A stretch of DNA of 64,000 nucleotides from Citrobacter sp. RHB25-C09 (lineage in GTDB: Bacteria; Pseudomonadota; Gammaproteobacteria; Enterobacterales; Enterobacteriaceae). The stretch is taken from contig NZ_CP057483.1 of NCBI RefSeq assembly GCF_013836145.1, forward strand, positions 744,001 through 808,000, in the 5' to 3' direction. The translations under genes and the position numbers were made by a program. The notes under the pieces are model-generated. The model saw nothing but the letters and a program-made list of their open reading frames with translations. It made no database searches and was not told where the DNA came from. Below, one piece after another: positions 24,693 to 34,633 of the stretch (its first letter is position 1; every line of letters begins with the position of its first letter).

Positions 24693-27155
24693 ATGCGAGT
24701 GTTGAAGTTCGGCGGTACATCAGTGGCAAATGCAGAACGTTTTCTGCGGGTTGCCGATATTCTGGAAAGCAATGCCAGGCAGGGGCAGGTAGCGACCGTA
24801 CTCTCTGCCCCTGCGAAAATTACCAACCATCTGGTGGCAATGATCGAAAAGACCATCAGTGGTCAGGATGCGTTATCCAATATCAGTGATGCCGAACGTA
24901 TTTTCTCCGAACTTCTGACCGGTCTTGCCGACGCTCAGCCGGGTTTCCCGCTGGCACAGCTAAAAGTCTTCGTTGAACAAGAGTTTGCCCAAATCAAGCA
25001 CGTCCTGCATGGGATCAGCCTGCTGGGCCAATGCCCGGACAGCATCAACGCGGCGCTTATCTGCCGCGGCGAAAAAATGTCTATCGCGATTATGGCCGCA
25101 TTGCTGGAAGCGCGCGGGCATAAGGTTACCGTTATCGATCCTGTCGAAAAATTGCTGGCAGTCGGTCATTACCTCGAATCCACTGTCGATATTGCTGAGT
25201 CCACCCGTCGCATCGCCGCCGCGCGCATACCTGCCGACCACATGGTGCTGATGGCCGGCTTCACCGCCGGTAACGAGAAAGGCGAACTGGTAGTATTGGG
25301 GCGTAACGGCTCCGATTACTCTGCCGCCGTTCTGGCTGCGTGTTTACGCGCCGGCTGTTGCGAGATCTGGACTGACGTTGACGGCGTTTATACCTGCGAC
25401 CCGCGTCAGGTACCAGACGCCAGGCTGCTGAAGTCGATGTCGTATCAGGAAGCCATGGAGCTATCCTACTTCGGGGCCAAAGTTCTTCACCCTCGTACCA
25501 TTACCCCTATTGCTCAGTTCCAGATCCCTTGCCTCATCAAAAACACCGGTAACCCACAGGCGCCAGGTACGCTGATTGGAGCCAGCCGTGATGAAGACGG
25601 TCTGCCGGTGAAAGGCATTTCGAACCTGAATAATATGGCGATGTTCAACGTCTCTGGTCCCGGAATGAAGGGGATGGTGGGAATGGCGGCGCGCGTCTTT
25701 GCGGTCATGTCCCGGGCGGGGATTTCGGTGGTGCTGATCACTCAGTCCTCCTCAGAGTACAGCATCAGCTTTTGCGTACCGCAGGCCGACTGCGCTCGCG
25801 CCCAGCGTGCGTTGCAGGATGAGTTTTACCTTGAACTGAAAGAGGGACTGCTTGAACCGCTGGCGGTCACTGAACGTCTGGCGATCATCTCCGTGGTCGG
25901 CGACGGTATGCGCACACTGCGCGGGATTTCAGCGAAGTTCTTCGCCGCCCTGGCGCGCGCTAACATTAATATTGTTGCCATTGCCCAGGGATCCTCTGAG
26001 CGCTCCATTTCAGTCGTGGTGAATAATGATGATGCCACCACTGGCGTGCGCGTAACGCATCAGATGCTGTTCAACACCGATCAGGTGATTGAAGTGTTCG
26101 TTATTGGCGTCGGCGGCGTTGGCGGCGCGCTGCTGGAGCAGCTTAAACGTCAGCAAACCTGGCTGAAGAACAAACATATCGATTTGCGCGTCTGCGGTGT
26201 GGCGAACTCCAGGGCGTTGCTGACCCACGTTCACGGTCTGAACCTGGAAAACTGGCAGGCGGAACTGGCGGAAGCGAAAGAGCCGTTTAATTTGGGACGC
26301 CTGATTCGCCTGGTGAAGGAGTATCACCTGCTGAACCCTGTGATAGTCGACTGTACCTCCAGTCAGGCGGTGGCGGATCAATACGCTGACTTCCTGCGTG
26401 AGGGCTTCCATGTAGTCACGCCGAATAAAAAGGCCAATACGTCGTCGATGGATTACTACCATCAACTGCGTTTTGCCGCCGCAAAATCACGGCGTAAATT
26501 CCTCTATGATACCAACGTTGGCGCAGGTTTGCCGGTTATCGAAAACCTGCAAAATCTGCTGAGCGCGGGTGATGAGCTGCAAAAATTCTCCGGTATTCTT
26601 TCAGGTTCACTGTCGTTTATTTTCGGTAAGCTCGATGAGGGCATGAGCTTTTCGGAAGCCACGAAAGTCGCGCGTGAAATGGGGTATACCGAACCGGATC
26701 CGCGTGACGATCTTTCAGGAATGGACGTGGCGCGTAAGCTGCTGATCCTGGCGCGTGAAACCGGTCGCGATCTTGAGCTTTCCGACATCGTCATTGAGCC
26801 CGTTCTGCCGTCAGGGTTCGATGATTCCGGTGATGTCGCTGCGTTCATGGCCAATCTGCCGAAGCTTGACGATGTGTTTGCCGCGCGGGTGGCGAAAGCT
26901 CGCGATGAGGGCAAAGTCATGCGCTATGTCGGCAATATTGAAGAAGATGGTGTGTGTCGCGTGAAAATTGCGGAAGTTGATGGTAACGATCCGCTCTACA
27001 AAGTGAAAAATGGCGAAAACGCGCTGGCTTTCTACAGTCACTATTATCAGCCATTGCCGCTGGTTCTTCGCGGCTATGGCGCAGGTAACGACGTAACGGC
27101 GGCCGGGGTCTTTGCCGACCTGCTGCGCACCCTCTCATGGAAGTTAGGAGTTTAA
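24693..27155 (+). CDS. thrA: Aspartokinase I / homoserine dehydrogenase I
   Basis: 820-residue bifunctional enzyme, same length as E. coli ThrA. The aspartokinase domain begins MRVLKFGGTSVAN and includes GFTAGNEKGELVVLGRNGSD. The central ACT regulatory region (about 315-450: GISVVLITQSSSEYSISF, ANINIVAIAQGSSERSIS) mediates threonine inhibition. The homoserine dehydrogenase domain starts at EVFVIGVGGVGGALLEQL. It catalyses the first and third steps from aspartate toward threonine. thrB follows with a 1-bp gap. The start is the ATG after GAGGTAAC; an upstream extension would run into the attenuator. Confidence 0.98.
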   Translation: MRVLKFGGTSVANAERFLRVADILESNARQGQVATVLSAPAKITNHLVAMIEKTISGQDALSNISDAERIFSELLTGLADAQPGFPLAQLKVFVEQEFAQIKHVLHGISLLGQCPDSINAALICRGEKMSIAIMAALLEARGHKVTVIDPVEKLLAVGHYLESTVDIAESTRRIAAARIPADHMVLMAGFTAGNEKGELVVLGRNGSDYSAAVLAACLRAGCCEIWTDVDGVYTCDPRQVPDARLLKSMSYQEAMELSYFGAKVLHPRTITPIAQFQIPCLIKNTGNPQAPGTLIGASRDEDGLPVKGISNLNNMAMFNVSGPGMKGMVGMAARVFAVMSRAGISVVLITQSSSEYSISFCVPQADCARAQRALQDEFYLELKEGLLEPLAVTERLAIISVVGDGMRTLRGISAKFFAALARANINIVAIAQGSSERSISVVVNNDDATTGVRVTHQMLFNTDQVIEVFVIGVGGVGGALLEQLKRQQTWLKNKHIDLRVCGVANSRALLTHVHGLNLENWQAELAEAKEPFNLGRLIRLVKEYHLLNPVIVDCTSSQAVADQYADFLREGFHVVTPNKKANTSSMDYYHQLRFAAAKSRRKFLYDTNVGAGLPVIENLQNLLSAGDELQKFSGILSGSLSFIFGKLDEGMSFSEATKVAREMGYTEPDPRDDLSGMDVARKLLILARETGRDLELSDIVIEPVLPSGFDDSGDVAAFMANLPKLDDVFAARVAKARDEGKVMRYVGNIEEDGVCRVKIAEVDGNDPLYKVKNGENALAFYSHYYQPLPLVLRGYGAGNDVTAAGVFADLLRTLSWKLGV

Positions 27156-27156
27156 C

Positions 27157-28086
27157 ATGGTCAAAGTTTATGCCCCTGCTTCCAGCGCCAATATGAGCGT
27201 CGGTTTCGACGTCCTTGGGGCTGCGGTGACGCCCGTTGATGGCTCGCTGTTGGGCGACGTCGTAACGGTAGAAGCGGCGGACAGCTTCAGCCTGAATAAT
27301 CTGGGGCAATTTGCTGACAAACTGCCGCCGGAGCCGCGCGAAAATATTGTTTACCAGTGCTGGGAGCGTTTTTGCCAGGAGCTCGGTAAGAGCGTCCCGG
27401 TCGCGATGACTCTGGAAAAGAACATGCCGATAGGCTCCGGGTTAGGTTCCAGCGCCTGTTCAGTAGTCGCCGCACTAGTGGCGATGAATGAGCACTGCGG
27501 GAAACCGTTCAACGACATGCGTTTGCTGGCGTTGATGGGTGAGCTGGAAGGGCGCATTTCGGGCAGTATTCATTACGACAACGTCGCACCGTGTTTTTTG
27601 GGCGGCATGCAGTTAATGATCGAGGAAAACGGCATTATCAGCCAGCAGGTACCAGGCTTTGATGAGTGGTTATGGGTATTGGCTTATCCGGGGATCAAAG
27701 TATCCACTGCGGAGGCGCGGGCCATTTTACCCGCGCAGTATCGTCGTCAGGACTGTATTGCTCACGGGCGCCACCTGGCCGGGTTTATTCACGCCTGCTA
27801 TTCCCGTCAGCCGCAGCTCGCGGCAAAACTGATGAAAGACGTGATTGCTGAGCCTTATCGTGCACGTTTATTGCCCGGCTTTAGCCAGGCACGACAGGCG
27901 GTCGCTGACATTGGCGCGCTGGCGAGCGGTATCTCCGGTTCAGGACCGACCCTGTTTGCGCTTTGTGAAAAACCGGATACAGCGCAGCGGGTAGCGGACT
28001 GGCTGGAAAAAAACTATCTGCAAAATCAGGAAGGCTTCGTTCATATTTGCCGGCTGGATGCGGCGGGCGCACGAGTATTGGGATAA
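27157..28086 (+). CDS. thrB: Homoserine kinase
   Basis: 309-residue GHMP-family kinase that phosphorylates L-homoserine with ATP. N-terminal VKVYAPASSANMSVGFDVLG and the ATP-binding PIGSGLGSSACSVVAALVA loop (about residues 90-108) identify it, and the C-terminal SGISGSGPTLFALC motif completes the family signature. It starts one base after the thrA stop and precedes thrC by 3 bp, so the three genes are translationally coupled. Confidence 0.98.
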   Translation: MVKVYAPASSANMSVGFDVLGAAVTPVDGSLLGDVVTVEAADSFSLNNLGQFADKLPPEPRENIVYQCWERFCQELGKSVPVAMTLEKNMPIGSGLGSSACSVVAALVAMNEHCGKPFNDMRLLALMGELEGRISGSIHYDNVAPCFLGGMQLMIEENGIISQQVPGFDEWLWVLAYPGIKVSTAEARAILPAQYRRQDCIAHGRHLAGFIHACYSRQPQLAAKLMKDVIAEPYRARLLPGFSQARQAVADIGALASGISGSGPTLFALCEKPDTAQRVADWLEKNYLQNQEGFVHICRLDAAGARVLG

Positions 28087-28089
28087 TTT

Positions 28090-29373
28090 ATGAAACTCTA
28101 CAATCTTAAAGATCACAACGAACAGGTTAGCTTTGCGCAAGCCGTGACGCAGGGACTGGGTAAAAATCAGGGGCTGTTTTTTCCGCACGAACTGCCGGAA
28201 TTCAGCCTGACGGAAGTGGATGAAATGCTGGGCCAGGATTTCGTCAGCCGTAGCGCGAAGATCCTTTCTGCGTTTATAGACGATGAAATTCCGCAGGAGA
28301 TCCTCGAAGAGCGCGTGCGTGCGGCGTTTGCGTTCCCTGCACCAGTGGCCCAGGTTGAAAGTGACGTCGGCTGTCTGGAACTGTTCCACGGTCCAACGCT
28401 GGCGTTTAAAGACTTCGGCGGTCGTTTTATGGCACAGATGCTGACGCATATCAGTGGCGATAAGCCGGTGACCATTCTGACTGCGACCTCTGGTGACACC
28501 GGTGCGGCCGTCGCGCATGCGTTTTATGGTCTGCCGAACGTTCGCGTGGTGATCCTCTATCCGAACGGTAAGATCAGCCCGTTACAGGAAAAACTGTTCT
28601 GTACGCTGGGTGGCAACATCGAAACCGTGGCGATCGACGGTGATTTTGACGCCTGCCAGGCGCTGGTCAAGCAGGCGTTTGACGATGAAGAGCTGAAGGT
28701 CGCGCTGGGGCTGAATTCAGCGAATTCGATCAACATCAGCCGCCTGCTGGCGCAGATTTGTTACTACTTTGAAGCTGTTGCGCAGTTGCCGCAAGAAGCG
28801 CGAAATCAACTGGTAATTTCTGTTCCGAGCGGAAACTTTGGCGATCTGACGGCGGGGCTGCTGGCGAAATCCCTTGGCCTGCCGGTGAAGCGTTTTATTG
28901 CTGCAACCAACGTCAATGACACCGTGCCGCGTTTCCTGCAGGACGGCCAGTGGGCACCGAAAGCGACACAGGCAACACTGTCGAATGCGATGGACGTGAG
29001 TCAGCCGAATAACTGGCCGCGTGTTGAAGAGTTGTTCCGGCGTAAAATCTGGCGTCTGAACGAACTGGGCTATGCCGCCGTCAACGATGAAACCACGCAA
29101 GAGACAATGCGCGAGCTGAAAGCGAAGGGATACACCTCAGAGCCGCATGCGGCCGTCGCCTATCGCGCGCTGCGTGACCAGCTTAATCCAGGCGAATACG
29201 GCCTGTTCCTGGGCACCGCGCATCCGGCGAAGTTTAAAGAGAGTGTGGAAGAGATCTTAAATGAAACGCTGGATTTGCCGAAAGAACTGGCGGAGCGCGC
29301 CGATCTGCCGCTGCTGTCGCACCATCTGCCGGCCGATTTCGCAGCGCTGCGTAAACTGATGATGACGCGCTAA
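28090..29373 (+). CDS. thrC: Threonine synthase
   Basis: 427 residues (E. coli 428). A PLP enzyme converting O-phosphohomoserine to L-threonine. The Schiff-base Lys lies in GPTLAFKDFGGRF, and phosphate and PLP contacts are in TATSGDTGAAVAHAF and SVPSGNFGDLTAG. It is the last gene of the thr operon; a BIME instead of a strong terminator follows. Confidence 0.98.
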   Translation: MKLYNLKDHNEQVSFAQAVTQGLGKNQGLFFPHELPEFSLTEVDEMLGQDFVSRSAKILSAFIDDEIPQEILEERVRAAFAFPAPVAQVESDVGCLELFHGPTLAFKDFGGRFMAQMLTHISGDKPVTILTATSGDTGAAVAHAFYGLPNVRVVILYPNGKISPLQEKLFCTLGGNIETVAIDGDFDACQALVKQAFDDEELKVALGLNSANSINISRLLAQICYYFEAVAQLPQEARNQLVISVPSGNFGDLTAGLLAKSLGLPVKRFIAATNVNDTVPRFLQDGQWAPKATQATLSNAMDVSQPNNWPRVEELFRRKIWRLNELGYAAVNDETTQETMRELKAKGYTSEPHAAVAYRALRDQLNPGEYGLFLGTAHPAKFKESVEEILNETLDLPKELAERADLPLLSHHLPADFAALRKLMMTR

Positions 29374-29384
29374 GCAGAGGATTG

Positions 29385-29447
29385 TGCCGGATGGTGGCGT
29401 AAGCGGCTTATCCGGCCAACAATGGGTGGCCGTACCTGCCATCCGGC
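29385..29447. repeat. REP/BIME element between thrC and yaaA
   Basis: TGCCGGATGGTGGCG...GGCTTATCCGGCC and a facing GCCATCCGGC unit lie between the convergent thrC and yaaA genes. Confidence 0.82.
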
Positions 29448-29455
29448 GAATACGA

Positions 29456-30229
29456 TTACTGCTCGTGGCGCTTAAACACCATCTCCCCATTGCCTGATGA
29501 CGCTTCATCAAAGAAATAGCCGTCGCTGTTAAACGCGGTAAGCTGCTCTGGCTTCGTCAAACGGTTTTCAATGATGTAGCGGCTCATCAGGCCGCGCGCT
29601 TTTTTGGCGTAGAAGCTAATGATTTTGAACTTGCCGTTCTTCTCGTCGAGGAACACGGGTTTAATCAGTTCACCTTTCAGTTGCGCCGGCTTCACGGACT
29701 TAAAATACTCATCAGAAGCCAGATTAATCACCACTTCGTCGCCCTGGGCCGCCAACGCCTCGTTCAGCTTTTGAGTGATCACATCGCCCCAGAACTGATA
29801 AAGATCCTTCCCTTTAGCATTCGCCAGTCGAATACCCATTTCCAGACGGTAAGGCTGCATCAGATCCAGTGGGCGTAATACGCCATATAAGCCAGAGAGC
29901 ATACGTAAATGCTGTTGGGCGAAATCGAAATCGGCTTCACTGAAGGTTTCTGCCTGTAATCCCGTGTATACATCGCCTTTAAACGCCAGAATGGCCTGGC
30001 GTGCATTTTCTGGCGTGAAATTGGGCTGCCAGTCGTGGAAGCGGGTCGCATTCAGATCAGCGAGCTTGTCGCTGATACCCATCAGCTTACCGATTTGGGG
30101 CGCTGACAGTTTACGAGCCTCATGAATAAGCTGCTGAGAGTGGTCAAGCAACTCAGGCAGCGTAAAGCGCGTGGTCGCCAGCGGGCTTTGATAGTCGAGC
30201 GTTTTTGCAGGTGAAATCAGAATCAGCAT
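29456..30229 (-). CDS. yaaA: Peroxide stress protein YaaA (DUF328)
   Basis: 257 residues (E. coli 258), beginning MLILISPAKTLDYQSPL after an AAGGA site. In E. coli the protein is induced by OxyR on peroxide stress and lowers the unincorporated iron pool; it is also reported to bind DNA. Family stretches: SPAKTLDY, FKGDVYTGLQA, LSGLYGVLRPLDLMQPYRLEMG and FYAKKARGLMSRYI. It is convergent with thrC and lies downstream of yaaJ on the same strand. Confidence 0.96.
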   Translation of the reverse strand: MLILISPAKTLDYQSPLATTRFTLPELLDHSQQLIHEARKLSAPQIGKLMGISDKLADLNATRFHDWQPNFTPENARQAILAFKGDVYTGLQAETFSEADFDFAQQHLRMLSGLYGVLRPLDLMQPYRLEMGIRLANAKGKDLYQFWGDVITQKLNEALAAQGDEVVINLASDEYFKSVKPAQLKGELIKPVFLDEKNGKFKIISFYAKKARGLMSRYIIENRLTKPEQLTAFNSDGYFFDEASSGNGEMVFKRHEQ

Positions 30230-30298
30230 ATCCAGTCCTTGCAGGAAATTTACTGCGACTGTAGCAAAAAACGTGACAGAGTTGATCGATAGTTGCGA

Positions 30299-31729
30299 TT
30301 ACTCCCGATGTATATCGTCCCAGGTATCAGGGGCCAGTTGCTGTTCAATGTCTGGATAACGCATGGGATCAAACTGCGGGCGCACTCCCAGTTTACGCTG
30401 GCGCAAATAATCGCTGGCAAGGGTATGGACCACCGGAGAAAGCAACAGAATGGCGGTCAGGTTGGTGATCGCCATGCAGGCCATCATGATATCAGCCAGT
30501 TGCCAGAGTAGGGGGAAACTCACCAGAGTTCCGATAACCACGGTGGAACAGGAGACGATGCGTAAAGTCCAGATAGCGCGCTTGTTGTCCAGATTCAGGA
30601 AAAACAGGTTATTTTCGGCGTAAATGTAGTTAACCACGATGGAACTAAAGGCAAACAGAACAACCACAATAGCGACAAAACCGGCTCCCCAGTCCCCCAC
30701 CAAAGCAATCATCGCTTTTTGTACCAGTTGCATTCCTTCCATTGGCGCATAGGTGGTGCCATTACCCGCCAGCAAAACCATCATGGCGGTTGCGCTGCAT
30801 ACCACCATGGTATCGATGAAGATACCGATCATTTGTACGATCCCTTGAGCCGCAGGGTGCGGCGGCCAAGATGCTGCCGCGGCGGCGGCATTAGGTGTGG
30901 AACCCATTCCCGCTTCGTTAGAAAACATACTGCGCTGAAAACCGCTGGTGACCGCCTGACTTAGCGTATAACCCGCGACGCCGCCCGCCGCTTCCTGCCA
31001 GCCAAAAGCGCTTTGATAAATAGAGATAATCACGTCAGGAAGTTCACCGACGTGCATGAGGCAAACGACAAGACTGGTGAAGACCCACAATAGCGCCATG
31101 AAGGGAACGAACCACTGCATCATCCGGGAGACACCCTTAATGCCGCCAAGGATGACCAGCATGACGACCAGCGCCATAGCAACACCGGTGGCAACGGGCG
31201 GAAAATCAAAGGCGTAAAGCAGTGCTCGGGAAACGGAGTTGGCCTGTACGCCAGTGAAAACCATCCCGTAGGTGATCAGCAAAAAAATGGCGAAAAGTAC
31301 GCCCATCCAGCGCATACCTAAGCCACGCGCCATGTACCATGCCGGGCCGCCGCGAAACTGGCCGTGACGATCGCGTTCTTTGTACAACTGCGCCAGGGCA
31401 CTTTCGGCAAAGCAGGTAGCCATACCGATAATTGCCGCGACCCACATCCAGAACACCGCGCCGGGACCGCCAGCGGTGATGGCGAGCGCAACGCCGGCCA
31501 GGTTACCACTACCAATTCGGGCGGCAAGGCTGGTACACAGCGCCTGAAAAGACGTTAACCCACCAGGCTGTGGCGTGACGCTGTTTATCAGACTTTTGCC
31601 AAACTGACGAATATAGCGAAACTGGACGAAGCCTGTACGAAAGGTAAACCAACAACCTGCTCCAAAAAGCAGGTAAATCATCACCGATCCCCAGACGATT
31701 TCATTAATAAATGAGAAGAAATCAGGCAT
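30299..31729 (-). CDS. yaaJ: Sodium:alanine symporter-family transporter YaaJ
   Basis: 476 residues from the ATG reading MPDFFSFINEIVWG, with GAGGG upstream; earlier in-frame codons add 19 residues that the E. coli protein lacks. It belongs to the alanine/glycine:cation symporter (AGCS) family, with about 10-11 membrane segments. Family signatures include SFQALCTSLAARIGSGNLAGVA and FSNEAGMGSTPNAAAAA. The natural substrate in E. coli is not firmly established. It is divergent from talB across a 281-bp gap. Confidence 0.94.
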   Translation of the reverse strand: MPDFFSFINEIVWGSVMIYLLFGAGCWFTFRTGFVQFRYIRQFGKSLINSVTPQPGGLTSFQALCTSLAARIGSGNLAGVALAITAGGPGAVFWMWVAAIIGMATCFAESALAQLYKERDRHGQFRGGPAWYMARGLGMRWMGVLFAIFLLITYGMVFTGVQANSVSRALLYAFDFPPVATGVAMALVVMLVILGGIKGVSRMMQWFVPFMALLWVFTSLVVCLMHVGELPDVIISIYQSAFGWQEAAGGVAGYTLSQAVTSGFQRSMFSNEAGMGSTPNAAAAAASWPPHPAAQGIVQMIGIFIDTMVVCSATAMMVLLAGNGTTYAPMEGMQLVQKAMIALVGDWGAGFVAIVVVLFAFSSIVVNYIYAENNLFFLNLDNKRAIWTLRIVSCSTVVIGTLVSFPLLWQLADIMMACMAITNLTAILLLSPVVHTLASDYLRQRKLGVRPQFDPMRYPDIEQQLAPDTWDDIHRE

Positions 31730-32010
31730 TAACATCCCTCTTGTTTCTGCCGGTACGCTTTGACAGTCCGGTGTAAGCGCTACCAATTACCGATTAGTAT
31801 ATATGCTATCGCGGAGTGATATGGTGCATTTATCATACCTGAAGCCGCACGGTTGAATGACGCGCAACATCAAGTGCAAAGCAAATAGATGGCCAATGGA
31901 TGCCAGAGGGATAACCGCATTGTATGCGGTTGCGCTGTAAGAGGGGCGTGTTATCATCAGGGCAGACCGGTTACATCCCCCTAACAAGCTGTTTAAAGAG
32001 AAACTCAATT

Positions 32011-32964
32011 ATGACGGACAAATTGACCTCCCTTCGTCAGTTCACTACCGTAGTGGCCGACACCGGAGACATCGCGGCAATGAAGCTGTACCAGCCGCAG
32101 GATGCCACAACCAACCCTTCCCTCATTCTTAACGCAGCGCAGATCCCGGAATACCGTAAGCTGATTGACGACGCTGTAGCCTGGGCGAAGCAGCAGAGCA
32201 GCGATCGCGCGCAGCAGATTGTAGACGCGACCGACAAGCTGGCGGTAAACATTGGTCTGGAAATCCTGAAACTGGTGCCGGGTCGTATTTCTACCGAAGT
32301 AGACGCTCGTCTGTCCTATGACACCGACGCTTCTATCGCCAAAGCTAAACGCATCATTAAGCTTTATAACGATGCAGGTATCAGCAACGATCGCATTCTG
32401 ATTAAACTGGCTTCTACCTGGCAGGGCATCCGCGCTGCTGAACAGCTGGAAAAAGAAGGCATCAACTGTAACCTGACGCTGCTGTTCTCCTTCGCACAGG
32501 CGCGTGCATGTGCTGAAGCTGGCGTATTCCTGATCTCCCCGTTCGTTGGTCGCATTCTTGACTGGTATAAAACCAATACCGACAAGAAAGAGTATGCGCC
32601 GGCGGAAGATCCAGGCGTGGTTTCCGTAACGGAAATCTACCAGTACTACAAAGAGCACGGTTACGAAACCGTCGTGATGGGCGCAAGCTTCCGCAACCTG
32701 GGTGAAATCCTTGAGCTGGCCGGCTGTGACCGTCTGACTATCGCACCAGCACTGCTGAAAGAGCTGGCGGAGAGCGAAGGTGCCATCGAGCGTAAACTGT
32801 CCTTCTCTGGTGAAGTGAAAGCACGTCCGGAACGTATCACCGAGTCTGAGTTCCTGTGGCAGCACAACCAGGATCCGATGGCAGTAGACAAACTGGCGGA
32901 CGGTATCCGTAAGTTTGCTGTAGACCAGGAAAAACTGGAAAAAATGATCGGCGATCTGCTGTAA
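32011..32964 (+). CDS. talB: Transaldolase B
   Basis: 317 residues from the ATG reading MTDKLTSLRQFTTVV; an upstream in-frame extension has no homology. The cytosolic pentose-phosphate enzyme transfers a dihydroxyacetone unit from sedoheptulose-7-P to glyceraldehyde-3-P. The Schiff-base Lys is in RILIKLASTWQGIRAAEQL (Lys132 in E. coli), and the N-terminal DATTNPSLIL motif is the family signature. A strong terminator follows. Confidence 0.98.
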   Translation: MTDKLTSLRQFTTVVADTGDIAAMKLYQPQDATTNPSLILNAAQIPEYRKLIDDAVAWAKQQSSDRAQQIVDATDKLAVNIGLEILKLVPGRISTEVDARLSYDTDASIAKAKRIIKLYNDAGISNDRILIKLASTWQGIRAAEQLEKEGINCNLTLLFSFAQARACAEAGVFLISPFVGRILDWYKTNTDKKEYAPAEDPGVVSVTEIYQYYKEHGYETVVMGASFRNLGEILELAGCDRLTIAPALLKELAESEGAIERKLSFSGEVKARPERITESEFLWQHNQDPMAVDKLADGIRKFAVDQEKLEKMIGDLL

Positions 32965-32971
32965 TCATTAC

Positions 32972-33006
32972 GGCGTGGCCGGAGTCCCGGCCACGCCTGT
33001 TTATCT
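32972..33006 (+). terminator. talB terminator
   Basis: An 11-bp GC-rich stem (GGCGTGGCCGG / CCGGCCACGCC) with an AGTC loop is followed by a short T-rich run (TGTTTATCT), 7 bp after the talB stop. Confidence 0.8.
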
Positions 33007-33029
33007 CTCCCCCCTCAACGTGTAACACT

Positions 33030-33605
33030 ATGAATACTTTACGCATTGGCTTAGTTTCCATTTCTGACCGCGCCTCGAGCGGTGTCTATCAGGACAAAGG
33101 TATCCCGGCACTGGAAGAGTGGTTAACGTCAGCGCTAACAACGCCTTTTGAACTCCTCACACGGTTAATTCCTGATGAGCAGGCGGTGATAGAGCAAACG
33201 CTGTGTGAGTTGGTCGATGAAATGAGTTGCCATCTGGTGCTGACTACTGGCGGAACCGGACCTGCGCGTCGTGATGTCACACCGGATGCCACCCTGGCGG
33301 TTGCCGATCGACAAATGCCGGGATTTGGTGAACAAATGCGCCAGATCAGCTTGCATTTTGTTCCGACAGCGATCCTGTCACGTCAGGTTGGCGTGATCCG
33401 CAAGCAGGCGTTGATTCTGAATCTGCCGGGGCAGCCGAAATCAATTAAAGAAACCCTGGAAGGGGTAAAAGATGCAGACGGTAATGTGGTCGTGGCGGGC
33501 ATTTTCGCCAGCGTACCCTATTGCATTCAGCTGCTGGAAGGCCCGTATGTCGAAACGGCTGACAATGTTGTTGCGGCGTTTCGCCCGAAAAGCGCGCGAC
33601 GTTAG
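33030..33605 (+). CDS. mog: Molybdopterin adenylyltransferase Mog
   Basis: 191 residues (E. coli 195). It activates molybdopterin by adenylylation before molybdate insertion by MoeA. The MoaB/Mog fold is marked by IGLVSISDRASSG at the N-terminus, the nucleotide/pterin loop LVLTTGGTGPARRDVTPD and LILNLPGQPKSIKETL. It follows talB as in E. coli and is convergent with satP across a BIME. Confidence 0.96.
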   Translation: MNTLRIGLVSISDRASSGVYQDKGIPALEEWLTSALTTPFELLTRLIPDEQAVIEQTLCELVDEMSCHLVLTTGGTGPARRDVTPDATLAVADRQMPGFGEQMRQISLHFVPTAILSRQVGVIRKQALILNLPGQPKSIKETLEGVKDADGNVVVAGIFASVPYCIQLLEGPYVETADNVVAAFRPKSARR

Positions 33606-33621
33606 AGATTGTCGCGCGACA

Positions 33622-33694
33622 GCCTGATGGCGGTATTAACGTCTTATCATGCCTACAAATTTTTGTAGGCCGGATAAGCGAAGCGCCATCCGGC
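33622..33694. repeat. REP/BIME element between mog and satP
   Basis: GCCTGATGGCGGT...CTTATCATGCC and GTAGGCCGGATAAGCGAAGCGCCATCCGGC units sit between the convergent mog and satP genes. Confidence 0.82.
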
Positions 33695-33712
33695 ACGACA
33701 AATTAGCGAGGA

Positions 33713-34279
33713 TTAGTGCTTCTCACCCAGCGGCAGGATGGTCCGGCCAAACTGCTCGTTCAGCACTTCGCCCATTGCCAGGTAAATGGCACTGGCGCCA
33801 CAGACTAAGCCAACCCAACCCGCAACGTGAATCACGGCTTCGTTACCGGCAATGTTACCGACCGCCAGCAGGGCGAACAGTACCGTCAGACTCAGGAATA
33901 CGAACTGTAGCGCGCGTGCGGCTACCAGCGTGCCGAAGAACATAAACAGTGTAAACACACCCCACAGACCCAGATACACGCCCAGGAACTGCGCATTCGG
34001 CGCTTCAGTGAGACCCATTTTCGGCATCAGCAGAATGGCGACCAGCGTCAGCCAGAACGCACCGTAAGAGGTGAACGCGGTCAAGCCGAACGTGTTGCCT
34101 TTTTTGTATTCCAGCAGACCGGCAAAAATTTGCGCGATACCGCCGTAGAAGATTCCCATCGCGAGAATAATACCGTCAAGGGCGAAGAAACCCGCGTTAT
34201 GCAGGTTAAGCAGAATGGTGGTCATGCCGAAGCCCATCAGGCCCAGCGGTGCCGGGTTAGCCAACTTAGTGTTGCCCAT
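33713..34279 (-). CDS. satP: Succinate-acetate/proton symporter SatP (YaaH)
   Basis: 188 residues with six membrane helices. It is a GPR1/FUN34/YaaH (AceTr) family channel or symporter for acetate and succinate. The family signature NPAPLGLMGFGMTTILLNLHN lies at the N-terminus. The start ATG follows TGAGGAA. It is divergent from dnaK. The yaaW/htgA/yaaI genes that lie between them in E. coli K-12 are absent. Confidence 0.96.
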   Translation of the reverse strand: MGNTKLANPAPLGLMGFGMTTILLNLHNAGFFALDGIILAMGIFYGGIAQIFAGLLEYKKGNTFGLTAFTSYGAFWLTLVAILLMPKMGLTEAPNAQFLGVYLGLWGVFTLFMFFGTLVAARALQFVFLSLTVLFALLAVGNIAGNEAVIHVAGWVGLVCGASAIYLAMGEVLNEQFGRTILPLGEKH

Positions 34280-34480
34280 AATTCCTCAAAATCATCATTA
34301 ATTGAATGGTGAAATAATTTCCCCAGGCAACAGGACTCCTCCCGGGGCGCGGCATAATAATCAGGGGCAGAGTGGCTGTCTATGATCTGATAACGGGAAA
34401 AGGCCTATTTTGTTTCGTGATCGCCATCACGACCCATTTGGGACCCATTTTTTCATCGAAATTAAAAATTTTTTTCATTC

Positions 34481-34514
34481 CCCCCTTGATGAAGTGGGTT
34501 ACGACCCCACTTAG
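34481..34514 (+). promoter_or_regulatory. dnaK heat-shock promoter P1 (sigma-32)
   Basis: The 354-bp satP-dnaK gap holds the dnaKJ promoters. CCCCCTTGAT (34481-34490) followed after 14 bp by CCCCACTTA (34505-34513) matches the sigma-32 pattern CTTGAA-N13-15-CCCCATnT and is nearly the E. coli dnaK P1 sequence. Confidence 0.9.
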
Positions 34515-34559
34515 TAGTCAACCGCAGTGGTGAGTCTGAAAAAAAACGATTCAGGGGTG

Positions 34560-34586
34560 TTGAAACCGCACGTTTCGCCCTTATTA
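34560..34586 (+). promoter_or_regulatory. dnaK heat-shock promoter P2 (sigma-32)
   Basis: TTGAAA (34560-34565) and CCCTTATTA (34578-34586) reproduce the E. coli dnaK P2 context GTTGAAACC...CGTTTCGCCC. It starts 74 bp before the dnaK start. Confidence 0.75.
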
Positions 34587-34633
34587 CAGATTCACAACCA
34601 CATGTTGACCGAATTTATAGTGGAGACGTTTAG

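Noticed and set aside
32005..32865. 286-codon minus-strand frame opposite talB
   Set aside because: Same artefact of a highly expressed gene; no motif and no promoter context.
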